DNA of 64,000 nucleotides from Hippasteria phrygiana (GCA_037893225.1 JAZGUH010000141.1:248001-312000), one strand, 5' to 3'. Positions 19,489-32,393 are shown, counted from the stretch's first letter. Notes: generated from the sequence alone by a model not told the origin. Made by a program: numbers and translations.

Positions 19489-22400
19489 GAAGAACGTCCA
19501 CAGCTGATGATCTCCAAGGTTTAATAAAAATCCTGTGTACAACTTAGGAAATATAAAGATTCATTTAGGGGGAACTTACTTTTGTTGAGGTGTTTAGTTC
19601 ATTGATGAACACACCACTACAATAAACCTAGCACTCTGAAGATGCATGACCAAATGTGGACTTCAACATCAATTTTATCCGTGCATTCATTAAGGTGAGA
19701 TGGAGTTCATGTGATGAATATTCATGAGTGATTTCATGTGAGACGGAGGAAATGATTGGCAGGCATAAAATAAAGATGGTGCAAAGGAGACCTTTCATCA
19801 GCTATGGTTAAAGAAAATAAACAATCACTCCCCCACCCCCGGCCAAAAAAGAAACAAAAAATAAACAAACAAATATATAAGAAAATGGTAAAAATTCAGT
19901 ATGATATTAAAAACAGATTTTTTGTTTTGTTTTACTTTCCATAGCATCAACCACTACCAGAAATTGCTGAAAGTACCAACAATTAAGCATTGTGAGACCA
20001 TTTCCAAATGGTTTGATGACCCTTTGGGTCCAGTTTGGAGTGGGCGTGTCAAAGACATCAAGGGTGGGTGGGGGGGGGGGGAGATGCCAATCCCCTGCCC
20101 TACATGATAAGTTGAATGACCGAAGACAAAAACCTACCATAGTGTTGTGCACTGGTTTGAAAAGGATCAATGTTATAGACCTGTTGGTATTTTTATTTCT
20201 TTGGTTTACAATACTGTTTGTGGAACCCAAAGCAGTTAGGGGCTTAGCTACTTTTAGCCTTTAATACTTTCCTTGCAAAACAAAGAAACAAAACAAGCAT
20301 TCAAGCAAAAACTAGAAACTGGCAAGAACGAAAATGAAAACAAACTACTACATTATGACATTTGAATTTTTGAAAAGGCTATCAATTTTGCAGACTTCTT
20401 TATGAATGACTCTTTCATGATAAACAACCACAGGCATGACCTTACGACAACCATTAGGCAAAAACAGTTGCAACCCAAGCACATGTTAAAGTGGCACTCA
20501 TTTAACACAGTGGGAAGTAAAAGTCGTCTGCTGCAGAGCCGAAGGATGCTAGGGAGGTTGTACTTGAATGGTTCCTTACGTCTTTCTGCCCAGCACATGA
20601 ACAAGTTGAAAGCCATATGGGTCAAATGCATTCGAGTTACATGAATCTACTAAACTAATCTATCTGTAGTATAAGTGAACTAAGGAATAGAAATCAATTT
20701 CTTATAACAAGCGTTGCTGCTGGAACAAAATTACTTAGAAAGGGAAACAAAAAAAGTCAGCATCAGAATCTTTTTATAAGCGCCATGAACTGATAATTTG
20801 TTATAGCTACATGCACTCAGCTAAATATTGCATAGATATTCTAGATCTAATGCTTTATCTATCAGCAATGCCTGTTTATAGACAAGTCCAAGAGAAGGTT
20901 CCCTTGAAGTCCCATACGTAATGCACCAAATTTTCTTTAATGACATAATTATCCCAAGGATTAAAAACAACTTCTTATGGGTATTCTCCTTGCAGATGCC
21001 CAACATTTAAATTAGAAACACTGAAATCTGAATTGATTTTAAGGAGGTTAAACTTTCTGAATGTCCCAGACGTAAAATTCGCCAATTCCTGGACTGGCCA
21101 TTATATCAGATCTGGCTGTTTGAACAATCACGGTTTCAAAAAATAAACATAAAAACCAGAAAGGAAACAAAATAAAAGACAATGACAGCAACAATGAAAT
21201 CAACAAATTTACGAAACAAACTACAAAAAATGTGTGTATGTAAAACCATGCTTCAGTACTAGTCAGGCTGGAATTCTAGTTGGATCTAAAGCATCATTTA
21301 ATTTTAGTTTTGCCGTTTTGATCGAACAATCGATGATCATTCAATCTTCCCCGGGTAAAGTAAAGTGTCAAATACTGGTCAATATTGGCAAACAGCAGCT
21401 TCCAATACATGATCAATCAGGTTGTTCAATATTCAATCAAACCAATCAAATGATCATTCAAATCAAATGATCAATCATATCCATAATCAACTCATTATCA
21501 ATCACATTTGTGAAATCAACAATTAAAACAAATAAGAGATTCAATCTAACTACAACACAATTCATATGACTTCAATGACCTTACATACACAAGTGACATG
21601 ATACATGCATCACAATGATCTTACAGTGTGTATTATTAGTTATGTGAGTGGATTAGAGGGAAGAATGGAGCAAAAGCAGTGAGTTAACCCCTTGAGTACG
21701 GTATTTTACGGGAGACGTCGGGGTGCCGCGGTGGGTCTGGCAGCCAAGCGAAATGGCCACAATGTGTTTGTGCAGTCAAGTGTAACATATACACAATAAT
21801 CCAACAATGATTTGAAACTGTACAAACAGCGGCCAATGGCGTCATCCAGCCTGGTGGCACTGGTTTTTTGCACCATATGGCGTCATCCGTACGCAAGGGG
21901 TTAACAGTGTGTTAGTTCAAATAAGTCTAGCCTGAGATGAATGTTCAGTTTACATCGGCAAGCTATACTCTCCAAAAGGTACTCTTCAAAACTACACTTT
22001 CCAAAATTTGCTTTCAATTTGGAGGAAGTTCGGTCACATTAAACTGTCAACTGTTGTAAAGACAGCTCTCACTCCTTTGTTGTGTTGGCTTTTAAGGTGA
22101 CTACTGTAACCTTTTGGAAAAGTTTTCTGGAGAACTTTATAAAAAAAAAAAAAAAAAAAAAAACTTCCCCCGAGTGGCAAAGCTGCAGATAATGAGTATA
22201 TTTTGAACAAAGTTCTTGAGATCACAAGTTACCAGCGGCTCAAACAAACAGTGCATAGCTTATTTCGCAGCCTAAGATTTATGCCACATAAACGTTGCAT
22301 AGCTGCACTATGTTTTTGCAATCCACTTTACGAAACCTTGTGTATCTGTGCAATATTGGTTTTGGGGGTTAAAATATAATGCTTTTATACATCAAAAACA

Positions 22401-25400
22401 ATGCTGAATGGGCCAAATATAACTCAGTTTAACAACAGACGTTCACAGAACAGCCGTGAAATAACTACATCAGCACCATTTAGAAACTTTTCAAGTTCTT
22501 TGCTCCAAAAGATTTCACATTTTCAGAAATACCTCTCGGGTAAACCTGCAGCAGACAATGATTTCATTACCCTAAGAAATAATTTAGAGAAAATAATGAA
22601 TAAATTTGAGCTCCACCAGGCCCTACGATGCTCACGCTCAGCTTGTGAAGTTATCACTTTGGGGTTTGTGGAGAATTTGTGACTTATTTTATGCAAATAA
22701 TGCAACTAATGGCACAAGGTTTCGTAAAAATGGAGATGGCTAACATTTTCCTTCTTTTATTTACCCAAAACAAACCCACCATTTGCAAGCGTTACTAGAA
22801 AATGAAAGACGGTTGAATGCAATTTAATACATACACTTGGAGCCTTAAGATCCTACAATTTGCCAATGTAAACTGAACATCTACCACACTGTGAAGCAAC
22901 TTGTAAAATGGTGGCTTACCTTTTCGGGCAACTCCGACACTTTTTTTTCCTAACAATTCTTTCCTCAGGATATTAAGAAGAGTTTATACATTTTTGTCTA
23001 AGATTCTAAAGGTAAAAAGTTTGATTTACAAGTGTTAATAGCACTCGCACCAACGCTACTGAATACATATTTTCCACATTAGTAAACTAAACGTATGTAC
23101 CAACTGGTCCCGTTTTGTTCCAATGTGTTATGGCCGGTTTCACAAAGTGTGAATGTAACTATGGTCCGTGCTTAAGGATTGGAAATTAGGGCATGGGGGA
23201 AGGACTCAAATCCTTTTGAAAGGTAATCTATTTTTCGAGAACCCGTTTGAAAATCTGCAGGCTATTTTCGAAAATTTGTTGACAATTTTCAAACACTGAC
23301 AAATTATATTTAGTATGGAAAATATGCAAAGGGGGAGGGGGACGCTAATTTGAAAAACCATGCCTGCCAGGCACACTGTAATATACTGTAGTATAACTGC
23401 CTAGAAAAGTATTGTAGTAAATAAGTGGGTAACCTCAGTAAATTTCAATCATGAATCTTCACATTTTTTTACCCAAAGCCAAGAGGATTCTAGTGGCATT
23501 CTGCAAAGCCACAACGGCCATGGCTCATACTGAGCACTATAAAGCCACCGGTATCAAGAAATTACAATATTAATTACAAGTATTCTGAAAGGTACACACT
23601 GCCTTGCAGGCACCCGATTGTGCTACGAAAAAAATCATTCTAAAAGGACTATGGTTGGAAAGATCTTTAAAAAGTACAATATAATAATGCACATGACCAT
23701 CCCATGAAATGCACCATTTGAAAATCACTAATTAAACTATCTTTGTGGATGGAAGTTTGGTTTGGAAAAGATAAACTGCTGGAAACCATACAGTACGCAC
23801 AGTTTTTATGTCAGTGATTTTCAGCCAAACGTTGCATTTTCAAGGGATAGTTGTAGATATTATTATATTCTACTTTTTATGATCTTTCCAACCAGAGCAA
23901 TTTTAGAAAGAATGTTTTTTCTGCCAACAAGGCAAAGTGTTCCTTTGAAACACTACACGTGTACAAGACAGACTAAATTTGAAAGAAGTAGAAAAGAAGC
24001 TGATGACATCATTTCCAAGCTACAGTACATTTGCAAGACTTATTCAATACATAATATGTAATAGCCATTATATATATAAAAAGAACACTTATCGTCCTTT
24101 GTATTTCTTTTAAAATGATGGCACCTCTATGTGTTATTAATTAATATATTTCATTTATTTGATGAAACCAGACTGGCTGTAATCTAAGGTAAATGAGTTG
24201 TAAATGCATTATTCTGAGATTACATTTTAAACACATTTGCTTGACAGCCCCCGAGAAAAATAACACATCAGATTTAAAAGGAATGTTACGGTATTTTTAG
24301 AAACATGTATCATATATTTGAAGAACTTCAAAATCTATTAAAATTGAGTCACTCAGTCAAAAAATAAAAAATGACAACTTTGGTTTGTAATTTTACAGTT
24401 CGCGTAATGAGCTGTATCAAAAATTCCTTTGCTAAAATGAATTTATCAGAAAACATTTTTAAAAATCAATTAAAAAATGACCCCAAAATTACATTAGCAC
24501 AACAATCACAATTTCAGTTATTCTAAATGTCCACATTATCTAAACGTCCACATTAATACAAATCTGCCCTTTATCAAGGCATGTTATAAGCACATGGTGC
24601 TGACCACAGCCAACAGGTAATTGAAGCACACAAATCATAAGTCCACTCGTAAATAAGGCACTTCTCCCAGATGCACGTCTACCAAGCAGCCCCTCCTCTT
24701 CCAGTCCATGAAGCTCCTCCCCTAGTTTCTCCCCCCATATAAATTGTCCAGGCATCCGCAAACCAAGCAAACTTCTCTCAAAAGAAAGCAAATATCACTT
24801 ACAGGGATGTCAAGTGGACTTCTACAAATTTGCAGGAAATTTTCATTGAGGCATATCAACAAGAACAAAATGCATTCTCTTTTGCAAATAGGCTTACATT
24901 CTTTTACGATTGTAACATTTCTGGGAGAATGATCTGATGGACTATACTCCAGTCAAAGACTAGGGGGGGGGGGGGGGGGGGAATACACGCTCCCTCTCTC
25001 CATCTACCCCCTCCCCCACCCCAGATTTATGCCTGTGATGCCAGTGAGTGATTGATTGAAGGTCTTACTGCCACACCTTATTATTACCCAAACCAATTTG
25101 GTAAAGCAGATAAGGCAGCCCATTCCTTAGTTATTCACTAAGCTCATGGAAGGGGGGGGGGGGGGGGGGGGAGAGAATCCGCCCCTCTAGTTTTTTTGTT
25201 GTTGCAATAGTGTCTCGGTGCTTTTGTTTTCGTGCTGAGCCTTTCTGATTTTTTCACCTGGCGCTTTGGCATATTTTGACACCAAATTTATAAAAATGGG
25301 GGAACCGTTCTTGCGCAATGCAACAGCTATTCCATCTCAACAGGCTTTTCATTCTGAATTTGCCACAATTTCAACAGGATCTAAAAGAATTCCTTCTTAG

Positions 25401-25490
25401 GATGTTTTCTTTATAGCAGCTTACTTAAACTCAACTGTAAGCTAACACAATTTCTACCATTTTTATGAAGTAACCGAGTAGCTCTTTTGT
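19489..25490. other. Unannotated AT-rich DNA
   Basis: Besides the MITE at 21684-21904 and homopolymer runs I see no supported gene. A 19-nt segment at 24816-24834 (minus) has good splice borders (TTTGTAG and CCT|GTAAGT) but is too short to judge. The GC-richer stretch 24560-24790 has an 83-codon minus frame without recognisable similarity. Confidence 0.5.
21684..21904 (+). mobile_element. TTAA-flanked MITE, CCCCTTG family, copy 2
   Basis: The element begins CCCCTTGAGTACGG and ends CCGTACGCAAGGGG, a near-perfect inverted repeat, with TTAA on both sides. TTAA duplication with CCC-starting ends is the signature of piggyBac-type elements (Kolobok elements also use TTAA). It is 213 bp long with no coding capacity. 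The internal segment, with CAGTCAAGTGTAACATA and AACAGCGGCCAATGG, is shared by all copies. Confidence 0.85.
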
Positions 25491-25639
25491 AGTGCACATG
25501 CGGCTCAAGTCTTATGCAGTGTTGCAAATTCCACAATCATGCTGTACACGTGGCAGTTCTGGTTTACATCCGACAGGTAAACTATGTATTGTGCTGTCTG
25601 CATTACAGTGTTCATCACGTACATCCACTGACGTTGACG

Positions 25640-25885
25640 TAAACATGGCCGACATCAATCTGATCAGATCAGTTCGTGGGTGGCGTTGCGCTCACTCTCA
25701 GCATTCTGCAACGAGTAGGAGCGGGATCGGAGTCACAAATTGGAATCAGCCAACCAGCAATCAGCGGCATCCACGATGCATATCCAAGATGCAGTCAAGC
25801 GTTACATTTTTTACAAGAATTCTTGTGTGTGTTACATGTACAGCGTGCAAGGCAATCGATGGTGTCTGGGAACCAACTACTTACA
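25640..25885 (+). pseudogene. PIF/Harbinger-like transposase fragment
   Basis: In one plus-strand frame the region reads GGVALTLSILQRVGAGSESQ, IGISQPAISGIHDAY and SQALHFLQEFL. That is the shape of the N-terminal helix-turn-helix of Harbinger transposases, which have a leucine-rich lead, a GxSQxxISxI recognition helix and xALxxLxxxF. The frame is short, and no catalytic DDE part was seen. The surrounding 25490-25900 is GC-richer than the flanks and open in two frames. The identification rests on pattern only. Confidence 0.42.
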
Positions 25886-26072
25886 TATATGCATGCAATT
25901 AGCAAGCATGGTTTAAAATAGTCGGGGCTCTCAACATTACATCTGCAGTACACTCTAAGTAGGTGTGGATATTAAAGAACCAGACAATATTTTTGGGGTA
26001 TGGCCTACATAACTGTTTCAACAACTTTTAGACACAAGCTAGTTCATGGGCGACTCAGCAGAGCTACAGTAG

Positions 26073-26397
26073 ATTGCAATTGAAAGTTAACCTCAAAATG
26101 GGAATTTCGCTTCACACCTTTTCTCTTCCCAGAGAATTCATTTTCATTTCACAAAATGTGAAAAAAATTCCCAAAGTGAGAAAACATCTTCACACCTTTT
26201 CACACAAGTGGGAAAACATTTTCACACCTTTTCACAAAAGTCAGAATATATTTTCACACCTTTTCTCAAAGTAAGAAAATAATTTCCCACTTGAATTCAC
26301 AGGTGGGAAAAGTTGTTTGAGAAATGTGAAATGTGAATGGGAATTCTTTTCACAAAATGTTCCATTCCCATTAACAGTGTTAACTTTCAATTGCAAT
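26073..26397. mobile_element. 325-bp MITE with 19-bp perfect TIRs and internal CACACCTTTTC repeats
   Basis: The TIR is ATTGCAATTGAAAGTTAAC at 26073-26091, with the exact inverse at 26379-26397. The interior repeats TTTTCACACCTTTTCACA several times, together with AAGTGGGAAAA words. There is no coding capacity. Confidence 0.85.
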
Positions 26398-29300
26398 GTA
26401 CTGTACCAACATTTCAGACATTTGACGACCATGACATCTTACTTTTTCTTGGCTTCTGATAGAGCTGCTTAGTCAGACATCAGGGCAAACTGACCTGCTT
26501 CTGGCAGGACAATAATCCACCCCAGTATTTCAATCAGGGTTTTATTTGATGAGTACTCTGGGATGTGTTGCTGGGTACTAGATTTTCCACAAGAGGTCTC
26601 CATAGAGAGCCTGTTGGTTTCACACGAATCCAGATTGTGATCAGTGATCCAGCCGCTGGTTTGCTTCATCCATTATACGGAATCTGGTGTGCGAACTAAC
26701 GTACAGATCACTGATCGCGATCCGGATTCGTGCGAGACAAACAGGCCCAGAGACCAGTGTTATCTTCAGACCAACCTCATTGTTGCTGACCATTTTACAT
26801 ATACAAAGCACCTTCAAGAGATTTACTGCAAACATGTTGAGAACCCCTACTCTGTTTTATGAATGGTTGGTGATGATATGGTCATGAGCACAATTGACGA
26901 CTACATTGCAGATACAACTACACACCTACGATCAACAACTACATCTCATTCAGTGACAGTTCATGCATTCAAAATTTTACAACTAATATTAAGGGCTGTT
27001 CACAATTTCAAAACTGTTTTCACGGTAAAAAGATTTTTTTTCTGTCAATGCCCGCCTCTTAAAAAAAAGAAAAGAAAAAGGCATTCGTAGTTTGAAATTC
27101 ACGCACTTAATCGGATTTTGATTTCAAGTCTTGATGATGTAATTTGCTAAGTAGTTTTAAGCGTACCTGCAACAATTACAATAGTAATGGATTATGTAAA
27201 GGCTCGCAAAATAGAAACAAATAGGTAAAAAATGCTATAAATGGTTCGGAAACAATCATGAATACACAGGAAATGAAACTTGGGATGCATTTTTGTGTTG
27301 AAGTGATTAATCAAAAGAACACCACTTTTTGGCTGTGACGTCGCCATTGGCAGCAAAAACCATTTCTTACTGCACCCCCGAAGTCTGGAGACACGCCCAA
27401 AACTCATGGTGTATGTCTGTGCAGGGCTGTGAAAAGCAATGATTTATACTGCCGACAAGAAGAAAAGGTTATTGCTTGTCGAGGGGTGGGGGGCACACCC
27501 CAAAGTCTAGTTATGCTACTATAAAGCCCGTTTCACAGGATAATTTAAAACAGGTCCCGTGCGATGAAATCGCATCGATGTCACTGCACGGATTCCATGC
27601 CATGTGAAAATGTATCCCTGTCACCAAATCGCATGGGGTCCCGTGCAGTTCGTGACAGGGATTGGGACCTCCTCCAAAATTCTGCTTTGATGCGACATCT
27701 GTGCGACGAACACCGACATTGTCGTGTGAATGTATCAATGTGATTTTCACAAGGATACTATGCAGTGAAATCGTCTTTACGTATACGCAGTTTGCTGTTG
27801 CTCTACACTACAATTTAACACGGCTTTTGAAAACACAATTCTTCAGTTCTGATTGGTGAGTTGCTGCGTAATGAGATTTGTGTAGGAGAACAGTAGATTC
27901 TCTGTAAATATACAACACTTCATTGGCGTTGCTGTATATTTACAGCAAATGATATTGTGACAAAGTGGTCTTGTAAATTTACATCATTTTTGTATCAATT
28001 GACATTAAAACACAAAAACTATGGACGTGTGATATTTTCTAGGCCACAGTACCGTAATTTTACGTCCAAAATCTGTAAAAACTAAAATACGGTAATTGTT
28101 TGTTTCTTAGGGGGAAAAACTGAAAAACCTGTTATTTTTACAGAATTTTTTACTGTTTGGGAAAATCACGATACATGCACGCAAACACTACGAAACGAGG
28201 GATGTTCGCTACTGGACTGTGTTGTATCGTGGGAAAGCCTGTGATAAAATCGCAGGCATCTTTGGGCGTCAGACACTCAGTGCCAATCATTGCAGATGTG
28301 TGTTTCCATTCTAATATAGTCATTGTTTTAGAAACATTTATAGCAAGTTCCCTATTTTGATTTTGAAGTAAACAAGCAACATATACATGTACTTCATTTT
28401 TATTCTTGTACTTTGTAAGTGCTTCTCTTGTTCCATATATAACCTGCCACCTTGGGCATTTGGTCTGTACGGTCACTCGATGTTGGTAATTGTGAACATC
28501 TCCTTATGGTAAACACTTAAACAGACTTCCATTGTCATGCAAAGATGCTTGCAAGCATCAAATGTTATCATAAAACAACTACTTCATGACAACTCTCGGA
28601 ATAGAGAAATGTTAAAGATTTTTCAAAAATACTGAATATATTTTGTGCGATGGTATTGAGTACTTTTAAGTACACCAATATTATAAAGCAGAAAATGTGG
28701 GCATCTTCAAATGAAAGAAAAATATAATAGGTGTTAAATAAAAATGAATTTATATTTGACAGAGGGGTAAAGGAGAAAGTCACGTGATAATTCCACTATC
28801 AAAGTGCTATTTAAATAGCAATAAATGTGACTATCACACAGATTTAAAAAAAAGCCGCATTTCTGGTGCAGCAATGCTGTTTTATAGACAAACTAGCTAC
28901 ATTTTTTTCTCACGGGACACTTTTCACTAAAACACCAAAGAAATATGCTAATAATGCCAAAAAACATATCCATGTAGCGCATGATCCGGTTGATTTATGC
29001 TGGCAAATGTTGTGTACTTGACCCCAACCTGTAATTTTGTAAACAAAGTTTACATCATCTTTTTGCTCGGAAAAATGGTGATTACCAAAAAATGCCGAGG
29101 AATGTTTTTCATTCCGATTATTAAACCTTTACAACCCACTGTAAAGGTCTTTTAAAGCGGCCATCTTTTAACAGTGGCAGTACTTCTGATCTGACAAAAA
29201 CTAACAATTTTCTAAATGAAACATTAGGCCCCCCCCCCCCCCCCCCCCCATGCAAGTTGGCTGGATCCCTGCCTATTCATGCCATGGTTTCTGATTCGAC

Positions 29301-29639
29301 GAGTACCAGGCAAGCAAACTGACAAAGGCATTACCAAATAAAACCACAAAATCACAAACACAATCAAAATAAAATGTCGGACTCAGTTCAGCTCATACCA
29401 GTGATATAATACAAGAATACGTGTACTTTATTTGATAATGCTGGGAATTTTTATAAAAAATATTTTGAGAAAAATAATATCGCTGATTAACAATTTAGTT
29501 CACACAAACCCCATACCATGAATTTAGCATTATATACAAGCTAGGAATGAAGTCTGTTAAAAATGAAAAATGTATAAGTTTACCAGCACCAGTCATCAAA
29601 CAAACCACAAGGGAAACGGACTACTTATTTTTTAATGAA
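26398..29639. other. Unannotated region with a probable DNA-element relic
   Basis: The stretch 27525-27780 has transposon-like wording (AGCCCGTTTCACAGGATAAT, repeated CGATGAAATCGCA and GTGCGATG/CGCATGGGG words in both orientations). It is probably a non-autonomous DNA element with unclear ends. The rest is AT-rich, and no exon is recognised. Confidence 0.4.
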
Positions 29640-29916
29640 TTTTCAAAGTGAACAAAGAAAATTGGCAGGATTTGAACATGCGACGTCCCGAATACCATAC
29701 CGGTACTCTACCAACTGAGCTATCTTGCTCTATGTTAGCGGTCTCCCAAATTGGTATTATGGGTTTATGCCTTCCGACTAGCACCTCAAACAAAGATAAT
29801 TTGTTAGACTGCCAACATAGGGCAAGATAGCTCAGTTGGTAGAGCGTCGGTACGGTATTCCAGGTCGCAGGTTCAAATCCCGCTCCTGCTAGTTTTCTTT
29901 GTTCACTTTGAAAATG
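29640..29916. repeat. Inverted pair of tRNA-like sequences forming a palindromic element
   Basis: The left arm holds a minus-strand tRNA-like head (29664-29730). The right arm holds a plus-strand head (29821-29890, with GGCAAGATAGCTCAGTTGGT and B box GGTTCAAATCC). The flanks TTTTCAAAGTGAACAAAGAA and their inverse TTTCTTTGTTCACTTTGAAA, plus CTATGTTAGCGGTCT / AGACTGCCAACATAG, extend the arms to about 105 bp around a 66-bp centre. The centre matches sequence next to T1, so this is a repeat family with internal symmetry. Confidence 0.82.
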
Positions 29917-30671
29917 GGGGATTGATTTTACTCCAGGTTATTAATCATTCCAATTAAAGAAATTTTCATTTATCTGTCAGTACTTATAATTTCACAGCAA
30001 ACATTAAGAAGCCTTATTTGTTACCGTTTTCCAATTGATACCTACATGATGATAAAATCAAAAGATTTGGGCACTGTAGAAACTAGTCTTTGGTTTTGAC
30101 TTTTTGAGATTTGATTAAGGGAAAGTCTGCAGTAAATGTATATTTGCATGCGTCTAATTCTACAGCTAAAGTCCTTTAAGAGCTGCGATTCTAACCAAAA
30201 CATTGCACTATTCTTTTCAAACTAAACCCCGCTTTCCAATACAACCAATGGAAGCCCTTTTTATCCCTTATAGGAAATTCGCTAACAAATAGTAATAAAA
30301 CCAGGGAATGCTTTTGAATTCAAAAACCCTGCGTATTTCGTATTTGTTGGTTATTTATAAAAAATATTTAAAATATGAAAAAAATAGATCTAAAATTGTA
30401 ATCATAAATCTTAAAACCAAAATCAAGGAATGCCACTAAACTTGAAAGACAATGTACATAGGATTTAAAAACAAGAATAAGAATCAATGAAAGTAAAATG
30501 ACACAAGAAATGCTGCTTTCAGAAAATTTGGCACAAATTTGTTTAATTGATTTTTCACAGTAAGTTGCAGGAATTTAGAATACAAATGTCTAATAGGAAT
30601 TAGACACTAGCAGCTGACTAAATAACCACTACAGATGGATGACCTCTGGGAAACTGTCTCTGAAAGTGTAT

Positions 30672-31087
30672 TCATACTAGGTAAATCTCACAGGAGTGCT
30701 TACTACTCTGCCGTTTCAAACTCGGCGATCGCTTCACCCCGCCACTAGGGGCACCCTTCGCTGTGGTTGTTTGGTGCCGCTCACTCTTGGATCTCCTGAC
30801 GGCGTTTGGACGTTTGAATGACAGCCTCTCCATGGCTCGGGTAAACGAGTTCCCCGAGTTATCTTCCGTGCCAAGAGGTGCGGAAGGGATGTTTACGCTG
30901 CGACTATGAGCTAGGCCGTTGTAAGGGGTAGAGCCAGGGTAGGAGGAGGAGAAAGTGGGTGTGGTGGAGGGGGTAGAACGATAACAAGAAAAGGGATCTG
31001 TCTTACGTTGCATGTAGGATGAGGCGCCAGTCTTCAGGTAGTGACGGGCTTTGCGGCCACTGAAGTCACGCAGGTTGACATCAGCCT
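30672..31087 (-). CDS. SOWAH-like exon, RDFSGRKA motif and basic tail
   Basis: This exon has 416 bases: two bases completing lysine, 137 codons and a TGA stop at 30672-30674. It opens ADVNLRDFSGRKARHYLK, the diagnostic motif closing the SOWAH ankyrin block. A low-complexity tail follows, rich in S, T, P, R and K, with RAMERLSFKRP, VRRSKSER and VKRSPSLKRQSS; these clusters look like phosphorylation or nuclear-localisation sites. If translation stops here the C-terminus is KHSCEIYLV. Two good donors lie just before the stop, A|GTAAGC (exon edge 30704) and T|GTGAGA (edge 30692), both phase 1. The same exon could therefore be spliced on to a downstream exon. The base composition is visibly more GC-rich than the flanks. 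Confidence 0.87.
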
Positions 31088-31189
31088 CTGTGATGAAACA
31101 AAAAGAGATCAATTTTCTGGACATTTCTGGAAATGATCTTGCATAATTGAATCGGTATGTTTTGGGTATAACTGCGCATACTTCTATAC

Positions 31190-31650
31190 AACAATTGCTA
31201 TTGCTGTAGTTTTCAGAAATGAATAGATTTTGGGGTTAATATTTTATAGCAAATACTGCAACACTGACCTGTTTAAAGTTTTGTGTGCATAGATGATGGG
31301 AAAACACAGAAAAAAATATGCTCTTTTTGTGTCTGGTTCCCTGACACTACTTCAAACCCTTTCTCGGATGTGTAACCAATTGCCAAACATAATATGGACT
31401 AACTAAAGTTGGTAAATTGGGGGCAGTAGATGTATTTGAAAAATAGTCGGGTTTTTCAAATGATGATTGGCCGACCATCGTTGAAAATTGATACAAAAAT
31501 TCCACTTTTCTTAAAAATGACAGCACACCAGGTGCCATGATTTCACAGGATGCTTGAGACTATTATTTACTTACAGTCAAGTAAGGTATTTCATAATAAT
31601 TCAGTTGTTTTGGTTTTTTGATGTTTGCAAATGTTGTATACCACCTTTGA
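31190..31650 (+). mobile_element. GTAGTGTACA MITE, copy 4 (SOWAH intron)
   Basis: It shares GTTTTCAGAAATGAATAGAT, TATAGCAAATACTGCAACAC, ACAGCACACCAGGTGCCATG and TCACAGGATGCTTGAGACTA with the other copies. The termini are eroded. The right end runs directly into the CCCCTTG-family element at 31651. Confidence 0.72.
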
Positions 31651-31865
31651 CCCCTTGAGTACGTTTTTTACGGGAGACGTCGGGGTGTCGCGGCGGCTCT
31701 GGCAGCCAAGCAAAATGGCCACAATGTGTTTGTGCAGTCAAGCGTAACATACACAATAATCCGACAATTGATTGAAACTGCACAAATAACGGCTGTAGGC
31801 GTCATCCGGCCTGGTGGCACTGTTTTTTTGGCATCCACAGACGTCTTCCGTACGCAAAGGGTTAA
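31651..31865 (+). mobile_element. TTAA-type MITE, CCCCTTG family, copy 3 (nested)
   Basis: This full-length copy starts CCCCTTGAGTACG and ends GTACGCAAAGGG followed by TTAA. On its left side the target reads TTGA and is at the same time the eroded end of another repeat (31190-31650). It appears to have inserted exactly at that repeat's terminal TTAA. Confidence 0.82.
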
Positions 31866-32130
31866 CCATCTTACAACCATCTTTGGACCTCGACCCATAC
31901 TGAATTCAGGAGCCAATTTCATAGAGCTGCTACAAAGAAACATTTTTAAGTAAAATGCAGTCTGTGGTGTTGATCACCTTTCTGAAAGCTGAACTGCTAC
32001 TTAACTTGGATGAATTGCAAGTTTTGTCAGCTTTTTATTGACATGGTTTTATTTTTTAGTTAAAAACAAGAAAATGAGCTACACTGGAAAGTCGTGGACG
32101 AATGGTCCAACGTAACAGACCCAAGTTTTG

Positions 32131-32393
32131 GTGGCTCAGTCATCATCAGAAAGTGGATTCAAATCCCAGCCTGGCTGGTCATGGCATTTGTGTCCTTGAG
32201 CAAGACACTTTATCATAATTGTTTCTTCTCTCCACTCTGAAGTAGAAATGGGTACCAGCCAAAGTTGGGCAGTCATCTGCAAAGAACTGGTATCCTGTCT
32301 AGGGGGTTATAGAAATATTCTCAATCATTTAATGCCACAGAAACCGAATACAAACACTGGCCCGATGAGCCATATTGGCTTGGGTCTACCATT
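32131..32393 (+). repeat. tRNA-headed SINE with conserved-core-like body
   Basis: It starts GTGGCTCAGTCATCATCAGA with a B box at GGATTCAAATCCC. It then carries GTGTCCTTGAGCAAGACACT, ACCAGCCAAAGTTGGGCAG and ends near GGCTTGGGTCTACC. The CTTGAGCAAGACACTTTA stretch is typical of widespread metazoan SINE cores. Confidence 0.7.

Noticed and set aside
24540..24791. 83-codon minus-strand frame (LLGLRMPGQFIWGEKLGEEL)
   Set aside because: No recognisable family and no clear acceptor. It may be chance in a GC-richer patch.
30672..31124. 150-residue open frame starting MSRKLISFCF taken as a single gene
   Set aside because: The first 13 residues are intron sequence before a clear CAG acceptor. The real coding part joins upstream ankyrin exons.
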